This document shows positions 16,834-27,600 of a stretch of DNA of 62,523 bases, one piece after another. The translations under genes and the position numbers were made by a program. The notes beneath the pieces are model-generated. The model was not told where the DNA came from. It was given only the letters and a program-made list of their open reading frames with translations, and searched no databases. The stretch covers positions 1-62,523 of the IMG/VR virus record IMGVR_UViG_3300027969_000104. One strand, given 5' to 3'. The DNA comes from a virus. Within the stretch, counting starts at the first letter, position 1, and the number at the start of each line of letters is the position of its first letter.

Positions 16834-17470
16834 TCTTCAGACCACGTATTAAACGAATTACTTCATTTGATACGTACTTCTGTGCTTTGTTGCTGTTAGC
16901 CGGATTCTTAAACATTTCCAATAACTTTTGTCCGCCGGCATGGTTTAATAAGCCTTCGTAAATTGCTGTTGGATATGCGTTTGGAGCACTTGGCTGAGCA
17001 ACTACATCGACAGTGACGATTTCAAAGTCACTGACATGTCCGTTGGAGTCGTTGACATTTCCTGATCCACGACTACTAACCCCTAATTTCACACCTTGAT
17101 CTAACATTGTTTTCACAAGTAAACCCATTGGTGTTCCTAATATTTTTAATTTGCCATAACCACAATGTCCTTCCATCCACATTTTTTCAATCATATGTGA
17201 AACACGATCTAAATTAATCTTAAGATCATCGGGATGGTCAACTTCACCTAATACAGAATGACCTGTTTTAAGTTGTTCATTAACTGTGTCTACTGCTTTG
17301 GCAATTTCATTTACTGGATATATACGCTCATTGGCATTTCGTATGCCACCCTCAATACAAATACCCTTCATATAAAGAGTTTTGCCGCCATCTTTGGCTT
17401 CCTCAGTTAAAAGTTCGACTTTTGCCTGAGTGAAGCTTAGATGTTCTTTGAGATATGTGTTGCGAGCCAT
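16820..17470 (-). CDS. 21: Prohead core protease gp21
   Basis: 216 residues. GEVDHPDDLKINLDRVSHMI with His79 and GVKLGVSSRGSGNV with Ser132/133 form the catalytic motifs of the gp21 family (herpesvirus-type maturation serine protease). GICIEGGIRNANERIYP near residues 36-52 is the conserved N-terminal element. It cleaves gp22, gp23 and the core proteins after (L/I)xE. It lies between the acidic core protein gene and gp22, matching the T4 head gene order. Confidence 0.95.
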   Translation of the reverse strand: MARNTYLKEHLSFTQAKVELLTEEAKDGGKTLYMKGICIEGGIRNANERIYPVNEIAKAVDTVNEQLKTGHSVLGEVDHPDDLKINLDRVSHMIEKMWMEGHCGYGKLKILGTPMGLLVKTMLDQGVKLGVSSRGSGNVNDSNGHVSDFEIVTVDVVAQPSAPNAYPTAIYEGLLNHAGGQKLLEMFKNPANSNKAQKYVSNEVIRLIRGLKIEGK

Positions 17471-17479
17471 ATCAGTCTA

Positions 17480-18379
17480 TTAACCTTTTGGAAAAGGTGT
17501 TTTTGTATTAACGCCAGATGCTTGCGCTAAATGTGGCTTTGGAGCTGGTGCTAATTTAGCATTTGCGCCGCCTTTTGCTGGAACATTTTTGAATGAACCT
17601 GCACCTGGAAGATCGCCACGGCCTTTGTCAGCATAGCTTGTTGGAGCTTTGTATGCAGCTGTACCATCTGGATTTGATTCAGATGCTACATTGCGCACTG
17701 GCTTACCTTGCATACCGGCCGCGCCCGAGTTAAATGTTGTTGGTGATTTAGTATTAACACCGTTGTCACCCATTTTTGCAGGAGCAACTTTCTCTAAACT
17801 AACACCTTCCATCATACCCTGCTGGTCATCAAATTCTGATGTGTCATCATCGGTGTAAGCATCGCCGCCAACATCGCCATCAACTGGTTCCATGTCAAAG
17901 TCGTCGCCTTCTTCGTCGCCCATTTCAGCTTCTTCGTCGCCCATTAAAGCTTCAAATTCAGCCATTAATTCGTCAAGTTTGTCTTCAAGATCAACTACAC
18001 GGTCTTCAAGATCTTCTTCGCCGCCAAATTCTTCGCCGTCATCTTCGCCATCATCATGATCATGTTCCATATCTTTGGTAAGATCTTCGCCGTCTTCTTC
18101 AGCTTCGTCATCAAATTCAGAATCTTCTTCATCTTCTGCATCATCTTCTTCTTCGTTCATGCCTTGTTGATCAGTTTCAACTTCTCGTGTCATGTCCTGA
18201 CTAGCAGAGCCAGAAGTATCGTTCATATCTTCATCGATATCTTCGTCTTCTTCTTCATTCATTAAATTTTCATAAATTTCGCGTGATTTCTCAACTACGA
18301 TGTTATGGAAAAGCTCGCGGGCTTTTTGTTCGTCATCGTTAATCACATACTCGATTAACTGTTCAAATTTCGATGTCAT
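17480..18379 (-). CDS. Acidic prohead core protein (gp68-like position)
   Basis: 299 residues. The N-terminus FEQLIEYVINDDEQKARELF plus FHNIVVEKSREIYENLM resembles the start of head core proteins found before gp21 in aquatic T4-like phages. Residues ~42-195 are an extreme acidic tract (runs such as EEEDEDIDEDMND and EEEDDAEDEEDSEFDDE). Residues ~205-299 are a low-complexity Gly/Ala/Pro/Lys tail with repeated NTKSP/NTKTPF motifs. The acidic tract suggests a scaffold or DNA-mimic-like core component that may be cut by gp21. It has a strong AAGGAGA ribosome-binding site. Assignment rests on position and charge, not on a clear domain. Confidence 0.7.
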   Translation of the reverse strand: MTSKFEQLIEYVINDDEQKARELFHNIVVEKSREIYENLMNEEEDEDIDEDMNDTSGSASQDMTREVETDQQGMNEEEDDAEDEEDSEFDDEAEEDGEDLTKDMEHDHDDGEDDGEEFGGEEDLEDRVVDLEDKLDELMAEFEALMGDEEAEMGDEEGDDFDMEPVDGDVGGDAYTDDDTSEFDDQQGMMEGVSLEKVAPAKMGDNGVNTKSPTTFNSGAAGMQGKPVRNVASESNPDGTAAYKAPTSYADKGRGDLPGAGSFKNVPAKGGANAKLAPAPKPHLAQASGVNTKTPFPKG

Positions 18380-18467
18380 ATTATCTCCTTGGATGATGGC
18401 TCGTGCTAATACTTAGCACTAACTAATAATATTATCAATTTAAGACGAAAAAAATGACTATTTTATG

Positions 18468-18695
18468 TTACATCTGTGGACCAGCAGGCTCAACTGGAGG
18501 AGAATATTGCGCCTTGACATATTTTAATTTGCTTTTATGTTCTATTTTACGAATATCATTCATCTGACGTAATTTACGAATTTGGGTTAATGTCAACCTA
18601 GTCTTACGTAATTGACCCATTTGAGGTTGAGAATTATCGTTTTCTAAATCTTGATAAGATTCAGGACTTTTTTCGTAGATTTCGTTTAGTATCAT
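18468..18695 (-). CDS. Small basic prohead core protein (gp67-like position)
   Basis: 75 residues. LTLTQIRKLRQMNDIRKIEH is a basic helix seen in the small protein encoded between portal and protease genes of cyanophage-type T4 relatives. The length is like T4 gp67 (about 80), but the sequence resemblance is only by position and charge. The ATG is preceded by GATAAATA at 18703-18710 with 7 nt between and no ribosome-binding site. Confidence 0.6.
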   Translation of the reverse strand: MILNEIYEKSPESYQDLENDNSQPQMGQLRKTRLTLTQIRKLRQMNDIRKIEHKSKLKYVKAQYSPPVEPAGPQM

Positions 18696-18702
18696 GATTT
18701 AT

Positions 18703-18710
18703 TATTTATC
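18703..18710 (-). promoter_or_regulatory. Late-box-like GATAAATA 7 nt before a start codon
   Basis: The minus strand reads GATAAATA, ATAAATC, ATG (18695). No Shine-Dalgarno sequence is visible. It may give a leaderless or nearly leaderless transcript of the small core gene. Confidence 0.4.
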
Positions 18711-18722
18711 TTTTTACTTTAG

Positions 18723-20561
18723 TTAAACACCCGCTGTATTACCAGCTGGACTACCTACGCTACCTGCTCCGGCTGACGCTCCTGGGGCTGAGGTTGGACC
18801 AGCGCCAGTATCAACTTCCGCTGTACCAACACCAGTGTCTGCTAAATCATCACCCATGTCAATATCAGCATCCATGCCAGCAGGTGTAACTCCAACTGAA
18901 CGTAAATCTTGACCAGAAACATTAAGAACTTCAGAAAGATCACGCTCTTCTTTCCATAATTTTTCATTTTCAAGAATTTCTTCTTCAGTAAGACCAAGAT
19001 ATCTCTTTAATAAAAAACGTTTTGAGAGATATGGCAGTGGTTCAATAGCAGTAAATGTACTAACTCTAGCAGTATCAAGTTCAGATTGACGATAACTAGC
19101 AAAGTTTTGTGGCTGAGTTAATTTTAATGTAAAGATACTGCTATCAATACTAAAACCTCTCCAGTGTAAAAACATTTTAAATTCATCATCTAACTTTTGC
19201 ATAATCAACTTTTGCAAACGTTCGCAATACTTGTTAAAACGGAATTCTTGAATTAATGCTGTTCCTACTTTACCATCATTTGTTGTTGCTGCACTATCAT
19301 CTGGACCTGTTGGAAGATAACTGCTAGGAACACGTAATCCACGAGCCATTTTATTATTAAAATATTTTAAATCGTCAATTTCGCCTAGATTTTGTCCACC
19401 TGGCATTACTTCAACAGAACTACCTCGTCCATCTGACGTTTGTGGAAAGAAATAATCTTCATTTATCGATAGTGGATTATAACTAGCATCCATCATATTA
19501 TTTCCGCCTCCTGTGATTGTAGGAATACGGCGTTGATGCATTTCATTTTTAACACGTTCCACAAATGCCATTGCCATGTGACTAGGCATATTACCTACGT
19601 CAATTTTAAATAAACGGCGTTCCGGAGCACGTTGAACACGATAAATCAATACTGAATCTTCTAAAAGTTCTTTTTGTTTGTAAACTTTATAGATATTTTC
19701 TAAAATACTTTGCCCGAATGGCCAAAAATAATCTAAACCTTCATTTAAACTTAGATGTACAACGTGTTTAGCATCTATGCATGACTCATTCATAGCTTGC
19801 GTAAAGCGACTATTGCCTGTTCCGCCACCACCACCGCCACCACCGCCACCATTTGGCGCATTGTAGTTATTGCCCGTTGTAACTGAACCAGTTGATCTGC
19901 TTACATAATAATCAGATGTGGTTTTAGCCGCCATACTCATATTTTGAAAGTTAGGATTGATATCACGAATGATATATTGCTCAGGACGTTTGCCTTCCGA
20001 CTCGTTAACAATAATACGAGCCACTTTAATCATGTCAATCCAATACATTTCAAATGTTTCTGGATCACGGACAAATACTTGATCGCCATACTTGATAGCG
20101 TTTCTGAACAATTTAAAAATACGCTGGTCTAATTTGTTTAACTTAGTCCATTGTTGTAATTGTTTTTTAATAATTTCAATTTCATGATCAGTTGGATTTT
20201 CACCAAAATCAATATCAAACGGAGTGCCATTATCACTATTAGCTTGTGTACTAAACTCAGCAATAATGTCTAAGCAAGCGTTTACTTCGCTATCACAATC
20301 CATATTTTCATATTGATTGTAACGTTCTAATCTGTTTGGATGTCCGGAATAAACTTCGGGCAATCTACTTGCGTAATTGCGAAATGCAAATTCATTTCGT
20401 GTTCCACTTTCAAAATCAGAGCCTGGTCTGTTATATCCAGGTAATCCAAAATTGTTTTTACCAGATATAGGACTAAGTTGCCCCATCTGATTTGTATCAG
20501 CTAGTTTGAAATATTTACGCCAAGAACCGTTGCGTCCGTTAGTACCGTTTGAAGTTGCCAT
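18723..20561 (-). CDS. 20: Portal vertex protein gp20
   Basis: 612 residues. SRLPEVYSGHPNRLERYNQY, MDCDSEVNACLDIIAEFST, APERRLFKIDVGNMP and MARGLRVPSSYLPTGPDDS are hallmark segments of T4-type gp20, the dodecameric ring through which DNA is packaged and to which the tail joins. A ten-glycine run near residues 235-245 (coded by 19831-19855) forms a flexible insert not typical of T4. The C-terminal ~50 residues are Gly/Ala/Thr-rich. No ribosome-binding site is seen; ACTAAATA at 20569-20576 lies 7 nt before the ATG. Confidence 0.95.
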   Translation of the reverse strand: MATSNGTNGRNGSWRKYFKLADTNQMGQLSPISGKNNFGLPGYNRPGSDFESGTRNEFAFRNYASRLPEVYSGHPNRLERYNQYENMDCDSEVNACLDIIAEFSTQANSDNGTPFDIDFGENPTDHEIEIIKKQLQQWTKLNKLDQRIFKLFRNAIKYGDQVFVRDPETFEMYWIDMIKVARIIVNESEGKRPEQYIIRDINPNFQNMSMAAKTTSDYYVSRSTGSVTTGNNYNAPNGGGGGGGGGGTGNSRFTQAMNESCIDAKHVVHLSLNEGLDYFWPFGQSILENIYKVYKQKELLEDSVLIYRVQRAPERRLFKIDVGNMPSHMAMAFVERVKNEMHQRRIPTITGGGNNMMDASYNPLSINEDYFFPQTSDGRGSSVEVMPGGQNLGEIDDLKYFNNKMARGLRVPSSYLPTGPDDSAATTNDGKVGTALIQEFRFNKYCERLQKLIMQKLDDEFKMFLHWRGFSIDSSIFTLKLTQPQNFASYRQSELDTARVSTFTAIEPLPYLSKRFLLKRYLGLTEEEILENEKLWKEERDLSEVLNVSGQDLRSVGVTPAGMDADIDMGDDLADTGVGTAEVDTGAGPTSAPGASAGAGSVGSPAGNTAGV

Positions 20562-20568
20562 AGTCAGT

Positions 20569-20576
20569 TATTTAGT
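20569..20576 (-). promoter_or_regulatory. Possible late box ACTAAATA 7 nt before the portal gene
   Basis: The minus strand reads ACTAAATA, ACTGACT, ATG (20561). It matches the late box at 6 of 8 positions and is the same variant as at 8267. No ribosome-binding site is present. Confidence 0.3.
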
Positions 20577-20579
20577 TTA

Positions 20580-23500
20580 TTAACTCTGTAGTTGTAATAA
20601 CTGTTTTGACATTTCCATATGTTTAGACATACCATCAACTAATAGGGTTAATTTTTGAACTTTTGCTGATAAAAGTGAAACAAGAATAGCAGAGTCATTG
20701 TTTTGCTTAGGCATGTTAACAGGAATTGATTTACCATCAGGCAATGGAACAACAGCTTCAGTTCCATGTAGCATTGCTTCATAACCGCTCATGTCACCAT
20801 ATAAAATTCCACCCAGTTGAGCAGTTTGCATTGTTTTACCATCTGTTCCTGTCGTGGGAGTTGCTGCGACAGATGCAGCAGGAATTTCAGCGGCAGCTGT
20901 TCCTACAGGAGCTGTTGTAGAAGCAGTTTGAGTAGCTGCTTTTCCGCCTTTACTCATAAATGATAAATCAGCTACTTTTTCTGCGTTAAATTGGCCTGTT
21001 TCCAAATTTCTTGCATATGCGTCTTTTTTTCTTTGCTCAGTTACCGCATTTGAATTACCAATACTTCGTGCTACTTGTGTATATGGATCAGCATTTGGAT
21101 TTCGCTTCATTCCATCTAACATCATCATAACTGCAATCTTAGCTGCAATTTTTGGATCATTTGCTAAATCTGGATTTCCAACTAAATCTATGCCTAATTT
21201 TTCACCATATTTTTTATAATTGGTTTTAAAAGTAATACCAATAAATCCACGCCCTCGATATTTGTATCCATCACCTGGTTGGTCATTACCGTAACCTTTA
21301 AATGCCGGATTTTTATCACCATAAACATAGTCAAAGAATTTTACAGGGTCTGCTTTTAATTTAGTCAACTCATCATCTGGCATTTTGCCAAAAATAGATC
21401 CTGCTCCGAATGATTTTCTAATATTTTCATTACTGGTATTTTGATAGCCAATTTCTGTTTGCATTTTAAAACCAGACTCGCCCTCAGCAGCAGCAGCCAT
21501 GGATGCTCGTATTTTAGGATCGGTAACACCTAAATCAGTCATAGCTTGTTGGAATAATTGTTGATTTTGTCCAACCGTGGTAGGCCCAGTGCCTTCAGCT
21601 AATCCACCTGCTTTTTCTGTTTCTGCTGTGCCGCCCGCAACACTTCCAGCGCCGCTGGCATTAAGTGTTGCTGCATTCGCAGCATTGCCAATTGATGGGC
21701 CAGACGATCCACTAGGTGTTCCACCTGATGTTCCGCCTGATGTTCCACCTGGCGCTCCACCTGATGTTCCACCTGGCGCTCCACCTGATGTTCCACCTGG
21801 CGCTCCACCAGATGAGCCGCCTGATGTTCCACCAGATGATCCCGTTAGCGTGCCTCCTACTAATTGTGGAGTTGCAGGAGGTGGACCACGAGTAGCTAGT
21901 GATGCTCCTTTAGCTATTAATGCGGTAACTTCTTTTACTTTATCTTTAATATTTTCTTTAATTTTAATTGATAAAGATCCAGAACTTAATAAATCACTAA
22001 AAGTTTTAAATGATTTTTCAACAGGCACAATACCTTTTTTAACTGAACTATCTACAGTATTACCAATAGTTTTTTGATCAGTGCCTATTTCTTCTTTGTC
22101 TTTTGTAGCAGAATTTTCTGATAAAAATAACATAGTTTGTTGATTTTTAACAAATTTTTCACTAGCATTTGTATAATCTTTCTGTGATTCAGTGGCTTTG
22201 TCAAGTAATACTGTTAAATTTTCAATTGACTTGTCTGTTTTATTGCTAACAATAGAAGTTGTGCCTAATCCGCTAGATTTTTTACTTGACGGACCATCTA
22301 CATATCCTCCTATTGCATATCCACCTGTGCCATAAGGATTTTTTATATCTTTGACAGGTAATCCACTAGATGAAAAATCTGTACCCTTGAATTTTTTAGA
22401 CCCAAGATAATCTACTTCATTTTTCTCGTTGTTTCCTGAAAGTCCTAGGCCAAGTGGCATATATGGACTTATTAACGTATTTACCACTGTTTTAAACAAC
22501 GAATTGTCTTTACTACGATTATTACTACCAATTCCTGTTTTAACTTGATCATGAATGGAAAGTTTGCCTAATGTTGAATCTTTATTGACTTTGATTCCTA
22601 CTTTCTTAGCCACTGTTTGTAATTGAGTTGGAGTATCGTTGGCTAATCCTCGTTTCATTAATTCAGTTTTGTTAATTGGTTTATTAGTTTCAAATGTGTT
22701 TTTATTTAATTCGTTAATTTTTCCAGATCCCGCGAAATCATGTCCAACTAATCCACCATCAGCATATCCTCCTAAGGAAAATCCACCTGTGCCATAAAGA
22801 TTTGCTGGTTTTTTAACACCCAAATCATCAGCTGTCTTACGAAAATCTCCTTCTTTATATTTGGAATTTTTATTTCCAAGATAATCTTGACTTGGATCGT
22901 AAGTATATGAACTTTTATTAACTTTTATACCTATTTTTTTGGCTGCTGTTTGTAATTGAGTTGGAGTATCGTTGGCCAATCCTCGTTTCATTAATTCAGT
23001 TTTGTTAATTGGTTTTGTAACACTTTCAAATCCATTTCTAACTAATTCAGCATATTCTTTACTGTTAACCATGCCCGCTTGCGCTACTTGTGAGAATGCA
23101 GATCTGCCGCCAAATTCCTTACTATTACCTGTGCCACCTACAAGACCACCATCAGCAAATCCTTCTGTTCTTCTGCCTGTTCCTGAATTGCCAAACAATC
23201 CCCCAAACATTGTGCCGCCTTGCTGACCTTTTTTACCTAAGGCAATAAAATTTGCAGCCTCTGCCGCAGCGGTTGACATTAATTTTACAGCACTAGTTGC
23301 TGGACCTAACCCTTCGTTAATTACATGATCAAACGATTTTGCTATATCACGATTTGACTGTTTAATTTTAGTCATATCAGAAGTTTTTGATTTGAAAAAC
23401 CAGTTATCATGTTTACCGCTTTTCTGATCTTCTTGTTCTTTTTTAGTTTTTTCTAATTCTTTAGTATTATCCTTAATAACCGTGTTAGCTAACGCAACTG

Positions 23501-24659
23501 TAGCTCCAAAATCTCCAAAATTTTTCTCAAATATTCCAACTTTAGCAGAATCAATATTGCCAGCTACTGTATTCCTAGCATCTTGTGCTGCCTGATTCAT
23601 TATTTTACCAGTATCAGTTTCACCTTTCTCTAACATCTTAGCTACATTTGGCAATGATCTCACCGCTTTAATGTAATTTGGATCGTTTACTGCGCCAGAC
23701 AATAGCATAGCTATTGAGTCAGACATAGGTGCAAGTTCAGGCGATGCAAAAATTTTTATCATCTCCTCGTTGCGCTTTAATTTTGCGGCTGCGTCTTTAT
23801 CTCCTGCATCTGCTTGTTGTTTAAGTTGATTTTGCGTATAATTAAACTGCTCCATACGCAAAGCTTTTTCATATGCTTTATTTTGTTCAGCAGCATTGAT
23901 GCCAGTTAATTTAGTAAGACGATCTTGTTGCTCAATATATGCTTTAGCACCATCTCGCATTTCTCTGGTTGATTTTATTTTAGATGAACCAGTTAATTGT
24001 TGAAATTTAGTATATTCAAGAATGCCAACATTAACATCTTCAACAGACAAGCCCATGTTTCCAAATTCTTCTATTAATCCTGAACTATTGATAGATTTTG
24101 AAACATCGGTTATCTTATTCATTCCATCAGCTGCTGTACCACCCAATAATGCCAACGTATTGGCATTAGTTTTCATTAATGTTGTGAAATTGCCTATTTC
24201 AGATACAGTATAGCCAGCTGCTTGTAAATTTTTAAAAGTAGAATCCATACCAACTACGAGTCCCGAACGACTCATACTTTGATAATTTTTAAATAACGCA
24301 TCTCCTTGTTTTAATGACGCAGCAATTAATTTTCCTGTAGCATTTGCTGCTTTTCCAAGCATATTTCCAGCAGATGGAAATATTCTGAACATGGAATCAA
24401 AAGATACTCCAGCTTTATCCATTATGTCACTAAAAACTTCAAGACCTTCTGCCCCTTCGGACATTCGATTAGCTGCGTTAAATACAGCTTCTTTTAAGTT
24501 CTTAGAATTAAATGTTAAAGTATCGGAAAAATTCTTAATGCCAATAGTGGCATCTCGCATTTCTTTTGCGAGTTCAGAGGATACAGGTATTCCCCTAGCA
24601 ACAGTATCGTTGAATCTGCGTATTATTTCTGCTGTTTCTTGTGGTGTATAACGTTCCAT
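20580..24659 (-). CDS. Tape-measure-like protein with GH19 hydrolase domain
   Basis: 1359 residues. Residues 1-450 are helical and clearly paralogous to the upstream neighbour (SRSGLVVGMDSTFKNLQAAG against SRSGLAKGMDDAFKNLQAAG). The middle has ADGGLVGG-type turns and a duplicated KPINKTELMKRGLANDTPTQ segment, then a GGTSGGAPGG collagen-like linker (coded near 21700-21840). Residues ~1065-1230 form a GH19 chitinase/lysozyme-like domain: AEGESGFK (catalytic Glu), GDGYKYRGRGFIGITFKTNY, LGIDLVGNPDLA. The end, HGTEAVVPLPDGKSIPV, is a tape-measure C-terminal motif. It probably spans the tail lumen and digests peptidoglycan on injection. CAAGG precedes the ATG; the gene follows its paralogue by 3 nt. 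Confidence 0.75.
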   Translation of the reverse strand: MERYTPQETAEIIRRFNDTVARGIPVSSELAKEMRDATIGIKNFSDTLTFNSKNLKEAVFNAANRMSEGAEGLEVFSDIMDKAGVSFDSMFRIFPSAGNMLGKAANATGKLIAASLKQGDALFKNYQSMSRSGLVVGMDSTFKNLQAAGYTVSEIGNFTTLMKTNANTLALLGGTAADGMNKITDVSKSINSSGLIEEFGNMGLSVEDVNVGILEYTKFQQLTGSSKIKSTREMRDGAKAYIEQQDRLTKLTGINAAEQNKAYEKALRMEQFNYTQNQLKQQADAGDKDAAAKLKRNEEMIKIFASPELAPMSDSIAMLLSGAVNDPNYIKAVRSLPNVAKMLEKGETDTGKIMNQAAQDARNTVAGNIDSAKVGIFEKNFGDFGATVALANTVIKDNTKELEKTKKEQEDQKSGKHDNWFFKSKTSDMTKIKQSNRDIAKSFDHVINEGLGPATSAVKLMSTAAAEAANFIALGKKGQQGGTMFGGLFGNSGTGRRTEGFADGGLVGGTGNSKEFGGRSAFSQVAQAGMVNSKEYAELVRNGFESVTKPINKTELMKRGLANDTPTQLQTAAKKIGIKVNKSSYTYDPSQDYLGNKNSKYKEGDFRKTADDLGVKKPANLYGTGGFSLGGYADGGLVGHDFAGSGKINELNKNTFETNKPINKTELMKRGLANDTPTQLQTVAKKVGIKVNKDSTLGKLSIHDQVKTGIGSNNRSKDNSLFKTVVNTLISPYMPLGLGLSGNNEKNEVDYLGSKKFKGTDFSSSGLPVKDIKNPYGTGGYAIGGYVDGPSSKKSSGLGTTSIVSNKTDKSIENLTVLLDKATESQKDYTNASEKFVKNQQTMLFLSENSATKDKEEIGTDQKTIGNTVDSSVKKGIVPVEKSFKTFSDLLSSGSLSIKIKENIKDKVKEVTALIAKGASLATRGPPPATPQLVGGTLTGSSGGTSGGSSGGAPGGTSGGAPGGTSGGAPGGTSGGTSGGTPSGSSGPSIGNAANAATLNASGAGSVAGGTAETEKAGGLAEGTGPTTVGQNQQLFQQAMTDLGVTDPKIRASMAAAAEGESGFKMQTEIGYQNTSNENIRKSFGAGSIFGKMPDDELTKLKADPVKFFDYVYGDKNPAFKGYGNDQPGDGYKYRGRGFIGITFKTNYKKYGEKLGIDLVGNPDLANDPKIAAKIAVMMMLDGMKRNPNADPYTQVARSIGNSNAVTEQRKKDAYARNLETGQFNAEKVADLSFMSKGGKAATQTASTTAPVGTAAAEIPAASVAATPTTGTDGKTMQTAQLGGILYGDMSGYEAMLHGTEAVVPLPDGKSIPVNMPKQNNDSAILVSLLSAKVQKLTLLVDGMSKHMEMSKQLLQLQS

Positions 24660-24662
24660 ATC

Positions 24663-27600
24663 TTAACCTTGTTGCATTAACATTCGTTTAGTGATATCGT
24701 TTTGTCTAGACATAACACCTAATAATGAATCTAACTTTTCTAACTCTTGTGTTAATAGTGCGATCTGTTCCTCAGATCCACCACCACCACCGCCACTACT
24801 GCTGCTATTAGTTTGAACCGGGATTGTTCTTCCATCAGGCAGAGGAACTACTGCATCTGTACTAGATAATGCAGATTCGTATCCGCTAGATGGCGCACTA
24901 ATGTCAGGATTAGATGCTATACCACCCTTTTCTAAAGATTGTGTTGGTTTACTTGTTTTTCCTGATCTACGATTATTAATTTCTTGTGCTAAAAATGGAG
25001 AATCTTTAGGTAAACTAGCAGAAGTATAATCACTTCCCCATCCAACTAAACTTGAATGAGACGTATCTAAGTGAATATGTGCTCCACCTGGAGCTGAAAA
25101 TTCTGCACCTATTCCATTAAATCCTAAATCCATTGCTGTTGTGAAAACTTTATTTCTTTCTTCTTCACTTAATTGGTTAGCGCCAAATCCTAAATCAATC
25201 GCATCACCTGTTCCATGATTTGCTGCTCCAGCTCTAAATCCACTAGTAACTGTTAACTTTTTACCTATAGCTGATTCTATAGAAGCTTTCTTAGCTAATA
25301 CTGAATCTTTAACACCTGCTTCTTTTCCTACTCCAGAAGAAGCCGGCATACCTGCGCCACCAGAAGCTTCAGACGTAGATGAAGCAGAAGTTGGGCCAGC
25401 TGGATGAGTTGGTGCTTGTTCCGCTGATTTTGATGGCGTTTCCTTAGGAGGTGCTCCTCCAGCTGGAGCCGCTTCCGCGGGAGTTTCAGTTTTACCACCA
25501 GCAGCTTCACTAGTACCAGAACCAAAACTAAAAATATTTTTAACTTTATCAAACGTTGATAACAATAAATTTTTAGTACTATCAAGTATTGAACTAGAAG
25601 GATCATCTTTATTTTCTTTTGATTTACTCTGCAATGATTCAATCAATTCAGATAGTTGATTAGTTGTAGTAGATAAAGAAGAAAAACTTCTTACAACGGT
25701 TGGCATTGAACCAGATAAGCTGTTAGATAACAATTCCGAATTGTCTTTTTGTTCAGATAAAATACTAGAATATGATTGTGCCATATTAGATGTTTCATTG
25801 CTTGCAATTTTTGTCTGCGAAGTTGCTTGCGACATGCCAAGTTGAAAACTAGTAAGACTATTAGTTAATTTTCTCATCTGCTCAGCATTAAATTGCTCAG
25901 ATGATGGAGGAGAAATGATAGGAAAATTTTGATTAGCTGTTTGAATAGCAGGAGTACTTGTTAACAATTTTGTTGCTGATGTACTAGGCGCAGCAACTTT
26001 TCCACCGTCTGCATATTGTATACTTGAACTACCTGGTTTATTTAATCCCAATGCCTTAGTAGTTTCAGCATCAATAACATATTCACCCTTATGAACTATA
26101 CCAGCCGGTTCATATTTACCACCATGTCCCGTGTATCCGCCATCAGCAAAACCCAATTGAATTATTTGTTTGATCGCTTGTTTAGCTTCATCTTGTGCTT
26201 TGTCTGGATTTCCAGGGTACTTCTTATGCATAGCTTGAGATGTTTCTAACCACTTAGGATGTCCATATATCTGAGAAGGTCTAATTTCACCTGCCGCAAA
26301 TTCCTGCGGTTTCATTTGACCAGATTGTGTAATTGCCTGTGTGTCCTTGGCTATTTTTTCACTTATTTGAGCGCCATCGCCTGTATATCCGCCACCAGAA
26401 AATCCAGGAATATTTTTATTAAGACCCAATGATTTAGTAGTTTCTGCATCAATTACATATTCACCTGTGTGTACAATTCCAGCAGGTTCATATTTACCGC
26501 CATCTCCTGTATATCCACCTTTTGAAAATTCAGGAACTGTTTTGTTTAATCCTAATGCTTTAGTAGTTTCTGCATCAATAACATATTCGCCCTTATGAAC
26601 TATGCCAGCTGGTTCATATTTACCTCCAGAACCTGTATATCCTCCGTCTGAAAATAACCTACCAGTTAAAAATTTCACAGGAAGCATTGCAGCTGAGCCA
26701 ACTTTACCTAATAGAGTTGATCCGCCGCCTTGTTGTCCTTCTTTGCCTGCTAGTTGTCCTAATACTCCTGCTGCTTGTTGCACTACTCCTGAAAATGTTA
26801 CTAGCGATGAGGTAACAACGCCCATTCCAAGATCAAGTATTTTTTCTGTTGACTGAGCATAATCACGAATATTTTGATAGGTTTCAACAGTATTAGCAGT
26901 AACGCCTTGAAAAAATGTATTACCTTCCTTGCCATCAACTTGTTCCCTCTGTTGTGCTGTTGCTCCTTTCACACTCTTAGTGTGATCCATCATTGCAAGA
27001 TTTGTACCCCGTGCTATCTCTGACATAGGTCCAAAGTTTTTATCAAAAGCACCAACACGAGCCAAACCACCAAACTGTTTTATGGTTTCTGTGGTATCTT
27101 TACCAACTCTATTTTGAAATTCTCCTATATCTCTGCCGCCTTGTTGGATATAAGTAGCAGACCTGCCCAAAGATCGTTGAAATGTATGATAACCTTCGCT
27201 ATTAACAGCCCCTGCCAGGAACATAGTGGCATTTTTTTGCATAGCTGGTCCCATTGAGGACTTAGCCACTGCTAATACTTGTTCGTTAAATCTTAATTCT
27301 TCTTGAGCTTTTTTACCTTCTTCGCCGCCTCTTGCTGCTATTTGCTGTAATTCATAGGTCCTAGCAGCATATTGCTCAGTTGCCATTGCTTCCATGCGAA
27401 TATTATTCTGCTCATCCGCACTTAAGCCAGTTAATTTTGTTAATTTGTCCTGCTGAACCATAAATTCAGCAGCTGCTTTGACTGTCTCAGAGCTATCTTT
27501 CTCAATAGCTCGTCCTCCCATCTGCTGGAATTTTATATAATTTGCTATGCCAGAATTAATATCAGGAATAGTCATGCCCATACGCATAAATTGCGTACCT

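Noticed and set aside
21700-21840. 24-bp DNA repeats in the GH19 tape-measure-like gene as a mobile element or array
   Set aside because: They code an in-frame GGTSGGAPGG linker and are best explained as a low-complexity protein segment.
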